A DNA stretch of 64,000 nucleotides from Pseudoalteromonas umbrosa (lineage in GTDB: Bacteria; Pseudomonadota; Gammaproteobacteria; Enterobacterales; Alteromonadaceae): assembly GCF_030125375.1 (NCBI RefSeq), contig NZ_JASJUU010000008.1:1-64000 (forward strand). Reading direction: 5' to 3'. Under the pieces are notes generated by a model. The model was given only the letters and a program-made list of their open reading frames with translations, did not search any database and was not told where the DNA came from. Below, piece by piece: positions 63,851-64,000 of this stretch (the stretch's first letter is position 1; every line of letters begins with the position of its first letter). The translations under genes and the position numbers were made by a program.

Positions 63851-64000
63851 ATGAAAACAAACACATCAATACTCATTGCCGCATTTGCAACGCTGGTATT
63901 TTCAAGCGTTACCAATGCATCCGCAATAAATCAAACGAAAGGGAACTTTGAAGACAGGTTCCGACAATTAGACGAAGTGTTGCCAACACCAAACGTGTAT
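63851..64000 (+). CDS. Exported protein, probably M1 family metallopeptidase, 5' fragment only
   Basis: The frame opens at ATG 63851 and is still open at the right edge (50 codons). A signal peptide (residues 1-23, ending NASA) is clear. The following FEDRFRQLDEVLPTPNVY resembles the mature N-terminus of secreted M1 aminopeptidases of Alteromonadales as I remember them. The zinc motif lies outside the window, so the family call is provisional. Confidence 0.6.
   Translation, partial: MKTNTSILIAAFATLVFSSVTNASAINQTKGNFEDRFRQLDEVLPTPNVY

Noticed and set aside
1..64000. Search by eye for CRISPR arrays, insertion sequences, tRNA or rRNA genes and attachment sites
   Set aside because: No regularly spaced repeats, transposase genes, cloverleaf-like segments or flanking direct repeats were recognised.

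Overview
The window looks like a chromosomal segment of a marine gammaproteobacterium of the order Alteromonadales, most probably Pseudoalteromonas. This is inferred from moderately low GC, the housekeeping set (proS, pheS-pheT-ihfA, hda with its DUF2066 neighbour, trmO), the abundance of secreted PPC/PKD-tailed hydrolases, a TonB receptor plus flavin halogenase in a maltodextrin locus, and a Bax/DUF2987/DUF3025 gene set. No rRNA, tRNA, CRISPR array, insertion sequence or prophage was recognised.

Region 1 (1-14377) is the left part of a nonribosomal peptide locus. On the minus strand, a 33-codon ORF, a penicillin-acylase-type Ntn hydrolase, a PvdE/SyrD-type exporter and an NRPS are read in that order. 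The NRPS runs off the left edge after C-A-T-C-A-T-C. Divergently, a SyrP/TauD-like Fe(II)/2-oxoglutarate oxygenase and an S41-peptidase-like protein form a second, visibly AT-rich operon. An N-terminal condensation domain, a PvdE-like exporter and a periplasmic acylase together suggest a peptide made as an acylated precursor, exported and then deacylated, as in pyoverdine maturation. The product is not identifiable from this window.

Region 2 (14.4-28 kb) is mostly core genome: an unknown protein, trmO, proS, an LpxH-like phosphoesterase, a NatAB-type ABC exporter with a DUF3025 gene, an M28 peptidase lipoprotein, a putative Mn/heavy-metal exporter behind a Fur-like box, DUF2987 and Bax proteins, and a dGTPase of the type linked to anti-phage defence. 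At 27735-27884 lies an unannotated 49-codon gene for a double-glycine-leader peptide with its own ribosome-binding site and terminator.

Region 3 (28.1-40.7 kb) is a complete maltodextrin/starch utilisation locus: TonB receptor, flavin-dependent halogenase, GH13 lipoprotein amylase, SLC45/MalT-type MFS transporter, GH15 lipoprotein glucoamylase, and a divergent cytoplasmic GH13 alpha-glucosidase. Three copies of a near-palindromic operator with core GCATACGTAT lie at its promoters, as expected for a LacI-family MalR regulon. The regulator itself is not in the window.

Region 4 (40.7-49.3 kb) carries an EAL phosphodiesterase, the pheS-pheT-ihfA cluster, DUF2066-hda, and a GAF-GGDEF cyclase.

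Region 5 (49.4-64 kb) has an unusual three-gene operon (cytochrome b561/ethylbenzene-dehydrogenase-like haem protein, DUF1566 protein, purple-acid-phosphatase-like protein with two PPC domains). It is followed by a glyoxalase-I-like protein whose Shine-Dalgarno is buried in a hairpin, a solute-binding-like protein, an M9 collagenase, two poorly known proteins (one a degenerate YtcJ-like amidohydrolase), a YdjM-like membrane protein, an AGCS symporter, a CobW/COG0523 GTPase behind a near-perfect Zur box, and the start of a secreted M1-type peptidase.
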